From Herbaspirillum rubrisubalbicans (GTDB lineage: Bacteria > Pseudomonadota > Gammaproteobacteria > Burkholderiales > Burkholderiaceae_D): a stretch of 64,000 nt of DNA. The stretch lies in NCBI RefSeq assembly GCF_003719195.1, contig NZ_CP024996.1, positions 3,534,001 to 3,598,000 on the forward strand, given 5' to 3'. Within the stretch, counting starts at the first letter, position 1. Every line of letters starts with the position of its first letter. A model generated the notes under the pieces. It saw nothing but the letters and a program-made list of their open reading frames with translations. It was not told where the DNA came from and made no database searches. Below are positions 56,674-64,000 of the stretch, one piece after another. The position numbers and the translations under genes were made by a program.

Positions 56674-57702
56674 TCAGCCATCCTGCCACACCACCCGGTT
56701 GCGGCCCTGCTGCTTGGCCAGGTAGAGACGGCGGTCGGCCATCTCGATGAGTTCGCTGATGTCCTGCTCCTGCCCCGGTATCACACAGGCTGCGCCGATG
56801 CTCACGGTAAGCCAGGCGCTGATGTCGGACCGCTCATGCGGCACTTGGTTCGCCTCGATGCACTGGCACAGCTTCAGACCCAGGCTGTGGGCACCTTCGA
56901 TGGGCGTGCGCGGCAGGATCATGGCGAACTCCTCGCCGCCGAAACGCGCCGCCAGGTCGGCCGGGCGCTGGATGGTGTCATCGATGATCTGCGCCACCCG
57001 CCGCAGCACAGTGTCGCCGGCCACATGACCGTAGTTGTCGTTATAGCGCTTGAAGAAATCGACATCGATCAGCAACAGCGACAGTGGCACAGCATCGCGC
57101 CGCGCCCGGCGCCATTCGGCACTCAGGTAGTCGTCGAAATAGCGACGGTTGGCGATACCGGTCAGACCATCGGTATTGGTCAGGCGCTGCAGTTCGAAAT
57201 TGGTCTTCTGCAGTTGCTGCTGGCTCTCGCGCAGGGCGCGGTAGGCGGCATCACGCTGCAACAGGTTGATGTAGGAGCGCGAGTGGTAACGCAGCCGCGC
57301 CACCAGTTCGATCACGTCCGGCAGCTTGACCATGTAATCGTTGGCGCCGCCGGCGAAGGCATCGCGCTTGATCTCGGGGTCGTCGCGCGAGGACAGCACG
57401 ATGATGGGCACATTGGCCAGCACCGGACTAGCACGGTACTGGCGCACCAGCGTCATGCCATCCACGCCGGGCATCACCAGGTCTTGCAGGATCACCGTAG
57501 GCCGGGTCTTCTCGGCCACCGCCAGCGCTTCATCGGCGCGGGTACAAAAGTGGAAATCGATATGCTCTTCATTGATCAGGGCGCGCCGGATTGCTTCGCC
57601 CACCATGGGCTGGTCATCCACCAGCAAGACCATGATCTTGTATTCGTCCGACGGCAGCAGAGGAATGCCGGTCAGATTGCCGCTCGTAGAGTCCGAGCTC
57701 AT
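56674..57702 (-). CDS. wspR: WspR response-regulator diguanylate cyclase
   Basis: This 342-residue protein has an N-terminal receiver (about 22-145) and a C-terminal GGDEF domain (about 175-340). Asp74 in LQDLVMPGVDG is the phospho-acceptor, and the receiver has VKLPD instead of KPxD, as in Pseudomonas WspR. The active site is RFGGEEFAMIL with the RPAD I-site five residues before it. When phosphorylated by WspE it makes c-di-GMP. AGAAGGAA precedes the ATG. It is the last gene of the wsp operon, 25 bp after wspF. Confidence 0.95.
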   Translation of the reverse strand: MSSDSTSGNLTGIPLLPSDEYKIMVLLVDDQPMVGEAIRRALINEEHIDFHFCTRADEALAVAEKTRPTVILQDLVMPGVDGMTLVRQYRASPVLANVPIIVLSSRDDPEIKRDAFAGGANDYMVKLPDVIELVARLRYHSRSYINLLQRDAAYRALRESQQQLQKTNFELQRLTNTDGLTGIANRRYFDDYLSAEWRRARRDAVPLSLLLIDVDFFKRYNDNYGHVAGDTVLRRVAQIIDDTIQRPADLAARFGGEEFAMILPRTPIEGAHSLGLKLCQCIEANQVPHERSDISAWLTVSIGAACVIPGQEQDISELIEMADRRLYLAKQQGRNRVVWQDG

Positions 57703-57727
57703 AGTACATTCCTTCTGTTCAATCGCA

Positions 57728-58750
57728 TCATGCCGCTGCCAACAAGGCTTGCAGTCGGGCCGCCATGGCGCTGACCGGCAACACTTCCACGGCCGCGCCG
57801 AGAGCCACGGCCGCCTTGGGCATACCGTAGACGGCGCAGCTTTTCTGGTCCTGGGCCAGGGTGTGGTAGCCGTTGTCGCGCAAGGCCTTCAGGCCGGCCG
57901 CGCCATCGCGGCCCATGCCGGTGAGCAGCACACCGGTGGCATGGCCTTGCCAATGCCGCACGATGCTGTGGAAAAAGGCGTCCACCGAGGGGCGGTAGAC
58001 GTCCGCTGGGGCGCCATCGCGATAACCGAGACGGCTGCCCTCCTTGAAAACCAGGTGCCGGTTGCTGCCGGCCAGCAGGACTTCGCCGCGACGCGGCAAG
58101 TCACCTTCGATGGCCAGCCGCACGCGCAGCGTCGATTGCTGTTGCAGCCATTGCGCCATGCCCGCCGCAAAGCTCGCGTCGATGTGCTGCACGATCACGA
58201 TGCTGCCGGAAAATTCGCGCGGCACCTGCTTGAGCAGGGTCGCCAGCGCGGCCGGGCCACCGGCCGACGCACCAATGGCCACCAACGGTGCCAGATCTTC
58301 CTGCCCCGCCGGGATCAGCGCCGGCAGGCAGGGCCGCACCGGGGCACTCATCTCTTCCGGACTCAAGCGTCCGAGGTTATCGATCTTTTCGATCAGGGCC
58401 GCTGCATCGCGCTTGCCGGCCGCCCCGATCAAGGCCGGGGTCTGGGTGGCGTCAAGCGCCCCATGGCCCATGGCTTCGTAGATCTTGGCGGCGCTGGTGT
58501 CCATGTCGGAAGTGACCACCAGGATGGCGCAGGGCGTCTCCTGCATGATGATGCGGGTGGCTTCCACCCCATCCATCTTGGGCATGAGCAAATCCATGAG
58601 CACCACGTCAGGCAATTGCCAGGCGCACATCTGCACCGCCTGTTCGCCATCGCGGGCGATCCAGATCAGTTCGTGGCGGCCACTCTCGGCAATCACCCGG
58701 CGCAGCACTTCCACCATCATGGGGGTATCGTTGACGATGCCGATCTTCAC
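57728..58750 (-). CDS. wspF: WspF, CheB-type methylesterase
   Basis: This 340-residue protein has a CheY-like receiver (LMDLLMPKMDG) and a C-terminal methylesterase with the Ser of GASAGGPAAL, the His of VQHIDASFA and the Asp of GMGRDGAAG. It removes methyl groups from WspA and so resets the pathway; in Pseudomonas, wspF loss locks c-di-GMP production on. It overlaps wspE by 4 bp (ATGA). Confidence 0.95.
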   Translation of the reverse strand: MKIGIVNDTPMMVEVLRRVIAESGRHELIWIARDGEQAVQMCAWQLPDVVLMDLLMPKMDGVEATRIIMQETPCAILVVTSDMDTSAAKIYEAMGHGALDATQTPALIGAAGKRDAAALIEKIDNLGRLSPEEMSAPVRPCLPALIPAGQEDLAPLVAIGASAGGPAALATLLKQVPREFSGSIVIVQHIDASFAAGMAQWLQQQSTLRVRLAIEGDLPRRGEVLLAGSNRHLVFKEGSRLGYRDGAPADVYRPSVDAFFHSIVRHWQGHATGVLLTGMGRDGAAGLKALRDNGYHTLAQDQKSCAVYGMPKAAVALGAAVEVLPVSAMAARLQALLAAA

Positions 58751-61038
58751 GATGTTGCCTCTCCAATCAAATCCGTGACAGCCCGCAACAGGCTTTCGTC
58801 ATGAAAACTGCTCTTGGTGAAATAATGGTCGGCACCCGCAGCCAGGCCACGCTGCCGGTCTTCTTCGCGATCCTTGTAGGAGACGATCATCACCGGTAAC
58901 GATTGCCATTGCGGCGCGCCGCGAATGAGGCTGACCAGTTCGATGCCATCCATGCGCGGCATGTCGATGTCGGTGATGACCAGGTCGAAATGTTCGGCGC
59001 GCACCGCATTCCAGCCATCCATGCCATCCACCGCCACCGTGACCTGGTAGCCACGATGGGTGAGCAACTTGCGTTCCAGCTCGCGCACGGTGAGCGAATC
59101 ATCGACCACCAGCACCTTCTTGCGCGCGACCACCGTCGCTGGACTACTACCCTCCTGATCCACCGTCTGCAGGCGCCCGGACGAGGTCAGCTTTTCCACT
59201 GTGCGCAGCAGGTCGGCCACATCCAGGATCAGCAGCGGCGCGCCATCTTCCATCAGGGCACCGGCCAGGATGTCGGGGATCTTGCCCAGACGCGCATCCA
59301 GCGGCTGCACCACCAACGTGCGCTCGCCCAGGAAGGCATCCACCGCCACCCCATAGCTGCGTTCCTGCTCGCCGATGACCACCACGCACACGCTGCCATC
59401 GCGGACGCGCCACTGGCCCTTGTGCAGCACCTGGTGGGCGCTGATGAGGCCGACCTGGCGACCCTCGTGGTGGAAGTGCTGGTAGCCTTCCAGCGTCTGC
59501 AGCGCCTCGGCCGGCAGGCGCAGGGTGCGATTGACGTAGGCCAGCGGGAACGCATACGGTTCGCCCCCAATATCCACCAGCAGGCTGCGGATCACCGACA
59601 AGGTCAACGGGAGCTGCAGCAGGAAGCGGCTGCCCTGCCCGGCCCGGGTGGAAATGCGGATGGTGCCGCGTACCTGCTTGAGCATGTCGGCCACGACGTC
59701 CAGCCCCACGCCGCGTCCTGAAATCTCGGTGACGGTATCGCGCAGGCTGAAGCTGGGCAGCAGCAGGAAATCCAGCAGCTCGCTCTCGGACAGACGCTCC
59801 ACCGTCTCCTGGTTGGACAGGCCGCGCGCGACTACGGCCTGGCGCAAACGCGCCAGGTCGATACCGGCGCCGTCATCGGCCACTTCGATCAATAACATGC
59901 CGGCGCTATGCCTCGCCTCCAGCCGGATGACGCCCTGCTCGGGCTTGCCAGCGGCACGGCGGGTGGCAGCCTCTTCGATGCCATGGTCCAGCGCATTGCG
60001 CAGCAGGTGGCCGATGGGGGCTTCCAGTTTTTCCAGAATATCGCGGTCGATCTGGGTATCGTTACCGCTGATGTCCAGCCGTACCGACTTGCCCAGCATA
60101 TGCGCGACATCGCGCACCATGCGCGCAAAACCACCGGTGCCATCGGCAAAGGGTCGCATCCGACACGCCAGGGCTTCGTCATAGAGGCGCTGCGAGAGGT
60201 TCAGCGAACGGCGGTCGAAGGCGTCCAGCGCATTCAATTGCTCGCCCAGCAGTTGCTGGTTCTGCTGCATCAGGCTGCGCAGTTCGTTCAGGGTCGCGTG
60301 GGTCAGTTCATCGAACTGATTGCTCGACAATTGATGTTGCAGCAGGTCTAGCGCCTGCATCGCCTCGCGCTGCCCGCGCTTCATGCGCAACATGTTGGCC
60401 GAGAAGGGCTTGAGGCGGCGCGACTCCACCAGCGCTTCGCCGCTCAGGCCCAGCAACCGATCCAGACTGTCGGCACTCACGCGCACGGCGCGGGAGGCCG
60501 CAGCCAGGGCCACGGCTTCGCCAGACAAGGGACTCGCCGGGCTGGACGTAGGCGCCGGCGTAACCTCGGCGTTGACCTCAGGGGTCGCTGGCCCGACTGC
60601 TGCCGGTACCGGCCAAGGTGCCGCCTCGCCGCCGCTCATCACCGCCGGCAAGGCCAGCAGGAAGGCTTGGACCTCGGCGCTGCCGGCATGATCGGCCCAG
60701 GCTTCATCACCATCCGGCGGGGCGGCAATGCGGCCCAGCAGGTCGGCGCCACGCAGGAGCACATCGATATGCTTTTTTTCCAGCCGCAACTGGCCTCGCT
60801 GGGCCAGCACGAAACAATCCTCCAGCACATGGGCCACCTTCACCGCAGTGTCCAGGCCGACGATGCGGGCTGCACCCTTGAGCGAATGCCCGGCACGCAT
60901 ACAGGCTTCCAGGTGCTCGGCTGCGTCGGGCTTCTGCTCCAGAGCCAGCAGGCTGGTGTTGAGCTGGGCGATCTGGCTTTCCGCCTCGAAGCGGAACAGA
61001 TCCAGCATGGACATCTGGCTCAGGTCGGGCGTGCTCAT
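58747..61038 (-). CDS. wspE: WspE hybrid CheA-like kinase with receiver
   Basis: This is a 763-residue hybrid kinase. The N-terminal HPt domain has phospho-His51 in AGHSLKGAARIVGL. A linker rich in Pro/Ala (about 130-175) precedes the dimerisation/ATPase domain (VADDGAGIDLARL; GRGVGLDVVADML). A CheW-like domain comes next, then a C-terminal receiver with VVDDSLTVREL and TDIDMPRMDG. It phosphorylates WspR and WspF. It overlaps wspD by 4 bp and wspF by 4 bp. Confidence 0.95.
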   Translation of the reverse strand: MSTPDLSQMSMLDLFRFEAESQIAQLNTSLLALEQKPDAAEHLEACMRAGHSLKGAARIVGLDTAVKVAHVLEDCFVLAQRGQLRLEKKHIDVLLRGADLLGRIAAPPDGDEAWADHAGSAEVQAFLLALPAVMSGGEAAPWPVPAAVGPATPEVNAEVTPAPTSSPASPLSGEAVALAAASRAVRVSADSLDRLLGLSGEALVESRRLKPFSANMLRMKRGQREAMQALDLLQHQLSSNQFDELTHATLNELRSLMQQNQQLLGEQLNALDAFDRRSLNLSQRLYDEALACRMRPFADGTGGFARMVRDVAHMLGKSVRLDISGNDTQIDRDILEKLEAPIGHLLRNALDHGIEEAATRRAAGKPEQGVIRLEARHSAGMLLIEVADDGAGIDLARLRQAVVARGLSNQETVERLSESELLDFLLLPSFSLRDTVTEISGRGVGLDVVADMLKQVRGTIRISTRAGQGSRFLLQLPLTLSVIRSLLVDIGGEPYAFPLAYVNRTLRLPAEALQTLEGYQHFHHEGRQVGLISAHQVLHKGQWRVRDGSVCVVVIGEQERSYGVAVDAFLGERTLVVQPLDARLGKIPDILAGALMEDGAPLLILDVADLLRTVEKLTSSGRLQTVDQEGSSPATVVARKKVLVVDDSLTVRELERKLLTHRGYQVTVAVDGMDGWNAVRAEHFDLVITDIDMPRMDGIELVSLIRGAPQWQSLPVMIVSYKDREEDRQRGLAAGADHYFTKSSFHDESLLRAVTDLIGEATS

Positions 61039-61706
61039 GTCATGCTCCGGTTCAGCACGTAGAACAATAATTCATGATCCAGCAGACCGATAGGATGCCC
61101 ACGCCACTCCACCATGCCGCGTGTGTACTGGATGCTGGCCTGGGCCAACGTAGTCGGTACCGCAGCCAGGGTGTCAGGTGCATAGCGATGCACGCCGGCC
61201 ACCTCTTCCACTGGAAACACCAGCGTCTGCCCTTCATGGAGCGCCACCAGCAAATACGGTGCGCGAGACTGGGTGGGCAACTGGAACAGTTGCGCCAGCG
61301 AGACGCAAATGCGCAAGACCCCACGGATATTGAGCACGCCCGTAATCGCCGTATTGCGCTGGTGCGGCAGGCTGTGTACGGGACGCGCCTCGGCCACTTC
61401 CTGCACAACCGCAGTAGCGATGGCCAGCCATTCGCCGGCGATACGCACCACCAGGGCCGAGTCCAGGGCATGGGTGCCCTGCCCCTGCAATTGAGCGTGC
61501 GCACTGGCCTGCACCCACTGCTGGGCCACCTCGGGCGAGGCATCGACACGGTCCAGTTGCTGCAAGGCGGCGCGCGCAAACGTCGGGCAATTCAGGCAGC
61601 GCACGTATTGAGCTAGTTCCGGGCAACTGCCGTCGCCGCGGATGCCAATGCGGCTCCAACAGTTGTCGAGGTGCTGATGCAAGCGCAAGTCCTGAGTCTC
61701 ATCCAT
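61035..61706 (-). CDS. wspD: WspD, CheW-like coupling protein with Cys motif
   Basis: This is a 223-residue protein. The C-terminal part is a CheW domain (LVVRIAGEWLAIATAVVQEV; GVLNIRGVLRICVSL). The first 45 residues hold four cysteines, at 16, 28, 37 and 40 (CWSRIGIRGDGSCPEL, CLNCPTF), a pattern I know from Wsp-type CheW proteins (GDxSCPEL...CxNCP). The Cys set could bind metal or an iron-sulfur cluster, though this is inference. It overlaps wspC by 8 bp and wspE by 4 bp. Confidence 0.9.
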   Translation of the reverse strand: MDETQDLRLHQHLDNCWSRIGIRGDGSCPELAQYVRCLNCPTFARAALQQLDRVDASPEVAQQWVQASAHAQLQGQGTHALDSALVVRIAGEWLAIATAVVQEVAEARPVHSLPHQRNTAITGVLNIRGVLRICVSLAQLFQLPTQSRAPYLLVALHEGQTLVFPVEEVAGVHRYAPDTLAAVPTTLAQASIQYTRGMVEWRGHPIGLLDHELLFYVLNRSMT

Positions 61707-62958
61707 GGCTACCCTCCGGCACCGGGCTCACGCGTGCGGCCCGCTGGCGCATCCGCTCGGCCCCGGCAGCATCGCCCTGGGCCTGCAGCAGGGCCGCCAG
61801 TTGCAGCAGTGCAGCCTGGTGCTGCGGTTGCAGGTAAAGCGCCTTGCGATAGCTGCGCTGGGCCAGTTCATCCTGGCCACTGGCGTCGTGGATCAAGCCT
61901 TGCAGATAGAAGGCTTCGGCACTCGGTCCCTGCTCGACCATGACTTGCTCGCACAAGGCTTCGGCCTGGGTGAACTGGCCCTGGTCGGCCAGCACGCGCG
62001 CCTGCTGCAGCAAGGTCGGGGCCGTGGCAGTCGGCTGCGGCATGGCTGGGCGGGTCGTCACTGCCGTCAGGCCGGTGCGGGGCGCGCCGCATACTGTGGA
62101 CGGCGCAGCAGAAATGACCTGCGGTGGCGTGATCCAGGCCGGCAAGCGACTTGGCCGCAAGGGTGAGGAACGCTTGCGAAAACCGAAGGCCAGCGCAATA
62201 CCAGCCGATTCCATCCGGGGACTCAACAGGATGCCCCCCTCGGCCGGACCGACAAAGACCAGGGCGTCAGGCTTCATCAGGCTCTCTAGTAGGTCCACCA
62301 CCTGTTGCTGGACCTCGCGTTCGAAATAGATCAGCACGTTGCGACAGAAAATGAAGTCATAAGGCGCGGCCTGTCGCAGAAAGTCCGGCGCCAGCAGATT
62401 GCCGGGCGCAAAGCGCACCTGCTGGCGGATTTCCTGCTGCAACTGCCAGCCCTGCTCGTGCGGCGTGAAATGACGGTCTCGAAAGCCCAGATCCTGGCCC
62501 CGGAAAGAATTGCGACCGTATACACCGGCTGCGGCAATCTCCAGGGAACGGGTACGGATGTCATAGGCATCGATGACGAACTGGGTCGGCGCCACGCCCT
62601 CCTCCTGCAAGGCCATGGCCAGGGAATAGGGTTCTTCGCCGGTGGAGCACGGCAGGCTCAGGATGCGCACCGGCACCGCAGGCTGCTCTGCCAGCCGTTG
62701 GCGCGCCAGGCGGGCGGTGGCGAAAATGGCTTCGCGGTCGCGGAAGAACCAGGTCTCGGGCACCACGGCCGACTCGATCAGGGCTTGCAGTTGAGCCTCG
62801 GAAGTCTGCAGCACGGCCAGGTAAAGGCTGTCGTCGGTGATCTCCAACGCAGCCATGCGTTCACGCACCACGCGTTCGATCAGGCTGCTGCCAACGGTAG
62901 CCATATCCAGGCCCATGGCGGCCTTGAGCAGTTCGGCGATATGCGGCAGGGTCTTCAT
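61699..62958 (-). CDS. wspC: WspC, CheR-type methyltransferase with TPRs
   Basis: This 419-residue protein has an N-terminal CheR domain (about 1-270) with the SAM region ILSLPCSTGEEPYSLAMAL and FIFCRNVLIYFE. The C-terminal part (about 325-405) is a TPR segment (LLQQARVLADQGQFTQAEALC, cited as LADQGQFTQAEALCEQVM, and AFYLQGLIHDASGQ). It methylates WspA glutamates. The TPRs are typical of WspC and probably contact signalling partners. It overlaps wspB by 4 bp. Confidence 0.94.
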   Translation of the reverse strand: MKTLPHIAELLKAAMGLDMATVGSSLIERVVRERMAALEITDDSLYLAVLQTSEAQLQALIESAVVPETWFFRDREAIFATARLARQRLAEQPAVPVRILSLPCSTGEEPYSLAMALQEEGVAPTQFVIDAYDIRTRSLEIAAAGVYGRNSFRGQDLGFRDRHFTPHEQGWQLQQEIRQQVRFAPGNLLAPDFLRQAAPYDFIFCRNVLIYFEREVQQQVVDLLESLMKPDALVFVGPAEGGILLSPRMESAGIALAFGFRKRSSPLRPSRLPAWITPPQVISAAPSTVCGAPRTGLTAVTTRPAMPQPTATAPTLLQQARVLADQGQFTQAEALCEQVMVEQGPSAEAFYLQGLIHDASGQDELAQRSYRKALYLQPQHQAALLQLAALLQAQGDAAGAERMRQRAARVSPVPEGSHG

Positions 62959-63422
62959 GCCAGCGCCTCTGGATAGAGCAAGGCGCGCGTGGCGGGATCA
63001 AGCAGGTCGTCCACCTGTACCCGCTGCAGCAGGCCGCCCTGGTAAGGCATGACCGGCCCCAGATAAGGGGCCCCTTCATTGCGGATGGCAGCGCTGGTGA
63101 AATGCGCCGGATCGGCGCGCAAGGTCTCGGTGGCGCGTTCCAGGAGCAAGCCCAGCAACACCGGCGTGCTCAACCCAGCACGGTAATGCACCAGCACCAA
63201 GCGTGTACTGACCCTGGCCGGCGCCGCACGGCCCAATGCCAGCATGGACAGATCGATCACCGGCACGTGGCTCTCACCATGCGGCAGCAAGCCGGCGACC
63301 CAGGGGGGTGTCCCCGGCAAGGCCTTGCAGGGCGACAGTGGCAGCACCATGGCCACCTCGGCGGTGGGCAAGGCATAACGCTCGTCGCCCAGCGAAAACA
63401 ACAGGAACAAGGGCTGGTTCAT
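62955..63422 (-). CDS. wspB: WspB, CheW-like coupling protein
   Basis: This 155-residue single CheW domain begins MNQPLFLLFSLGDERYALPT, with GLLPHGESHVPVIDLSML in the middle, as in WspB. It links WspA to WspE. It starts 23 bp after the wspA stop and overlaps wspC by 4 bp. Confidence 0.92.
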   Translation of the reverse strand: MNQPLFLLFSLGDERYALPTAEVAMVLPLSPCKALPGTPPWVAGLLPHGESHVPVIDLSMLALGRAAPARVSTRLVLVHYRAGLSTPVLLGLLLERATETLRADPAHFTSAAIRNEGAPYLGPVMPYQGGLLQRVQVDDLLDPATRALLYPEALA

Positions 63423-63445
63423 GGTCAGCCGCTCCGACGCGGGGC

Positions 63446-64000
63446 TCAGTCCGACACCTTGAAGCGCGACACGCCATTGCGCAATTCATTGGAAACCACG
63501 TTCAATTCCTCGATGGCCTGGCTGGACTGCTGCAGCGACTCCACCGTCTGCTGCGCCGCTTCGGACAGTTGTACCAGCGCCTGGTTGATCTGCTCGGCGC
63601 TGTTGGCCTGGGCCTGCATTCCTTCATTAACGATCTGGAAGCGCGGCGCCAGCGCCTGCACCTGGGCGATGATCTGCGAGAGCTGGCTGCCGGCCGTCTG
63701 CACGTCCTGCATTGCGCGTCGAACCTGGTCGGAGAACTTGTCCATGCCCATCACGCCGGCCGCGACCGCCGACTGGATCTCCTTGACCATCACTTCGATG
63801 TCATAGGTGGCCACGGCGGTCTGGTCGGCCAGGCGGCGTATTTCGGTGGCCACCACCGAGAAGCCGCGACCGTGTTCGCCGGCCTTCTCGGCTTCGATGG
63901 CGGCATTCAACGACAGCAAATTGGTCTGGTCTGCCACCTTGGTGATGGTGGTGACGACCTGGTTGATGTTGCCGGCCTTTTCATTGAGGATGGCCAGCTT
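63446..64000 (-). CDS. wspA: WspA methyl-accepting chemoreceptor, C-terminal part
   Basis: The frame is open to the right edge, so about 184 C-terminal residues are visible. They include the conserved chemoreceptor hairpin tip ([20 protein letters not shown], then [20 protein letters not shown]), which docks CheW and the kinase. A long coiled-coil then returns to a short end ([11 protein letters not shown]) without the NWETF-like CheR pentapeptide. WspA senses surface contact in Pseudomonas. Its periplasmic and membrane parts lie outside the window. Confidence 0.93.
   Translation of the reverse strand, partial: KLAILNEKAGNINQVVTTITKVADQTNLLSLNAAIEAEKAGEHGRGFSVVATEIRRLADQTAVATYDIEVMVKEIQSAVAAGVMGMDKFSDQVRRAMQDVQTAGSQLSQIIAQVQALAPRFQIVNEGMQAQANSAEQINQALVQLSEAAQQTVESLQQSSQAIEELNVVSNELRNGVSRFKVSD

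Overview
The window is a gene-dense, high-GC bacterial chromosome segment. The gene order and protein sequences point to a betaproteobacterium of the Oxalobacteraceae/Burkholderiales, most like Herbaspirillum. Signs are the surE-pcm-nlpD-rpoS block, the mdh / GntR / sdhCDAB-sdhE-gltA-odhAB-lpd supercluster, a phaC-phaB-phaR locus, flhDC next to motAB-che, and a DUF2863 protein. The genus is inferred from this content; no database search was run. I see no rRNA, tRNA, IS element, prophage or CRISPR array. Almost everything looks like vertically inherited core genome.

Layout. 1-9 kb (minus strand): start of rpoS, nlpD, pcm, surE, a PilZ protein, a DinG/YoaA helicase, a YdcH-like small protein, a polyglutamine-tailed exported protein and zapE. 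9-27 kb: the TCA-cycle supercluster. lpdA, odhB, odhA, gltA, sdhE, sdhB, sdhA, sdhD, sdhC and a GntR/UTRA regulator lie on the minus strand. mdh, a CitE-like lyase, a small exported protein and acnA are divergent on the plus strand. An 18-bp perfect palindrome between gntR and mdh is the best candidate operator. 27-37 kb: a DUF2863 gene, then the flagellar motor/chemotaxis operon (motA, motB, a CheZ-like gene, cheY, cheA, cheW) behind a good sigma-28 promoter, a membrane-anchored methyltransferase, and flhDC with a long repeat-rich upstream region.

37-45 kb: metC, a small exported protein, rimO, and the polyhydroxyalkanoate genes phaR, phaB and phaC. 45-54 kb: a TauE/SafE permease coupled to a small ORF and divergent from a LysR regulator, pgeF-rluD divergent from bamD, yaaA, a DUF2513-like winged-helix protein, a PIN-domain protein, a YbdL-type aminotransferase and a YfcG-type glutathione transferase. 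54-64 kb: a GAF-PAS-PAS-GGDEF diguanylate cyclase, a MaoC-like hydratase, and a near-complete Wsp surface-sensing operon (wspA partial, B, C, D, E, F, R) ending in the response-regulator cyclase WspR.

Functionally the window joins central carbon metabolism and PHA storage with two separate chemosensory pathways. One, FlhDC- and sigma-28-linked, controls flagellar rotation. The other, Wsp, controls c-di-GMP synthesis and so probably the swim-to-attach decision. A PilZ protein and a second diguanylate cyclase provide further c-di-GMP inputs and outputs. I did not find an obviously new multi-gene system. The items most worth checking are the divergent CheZ-like protein, the 18-residue aromatic repeat in CheA, the GntR palindrome, and the structured flhDC upstream region.
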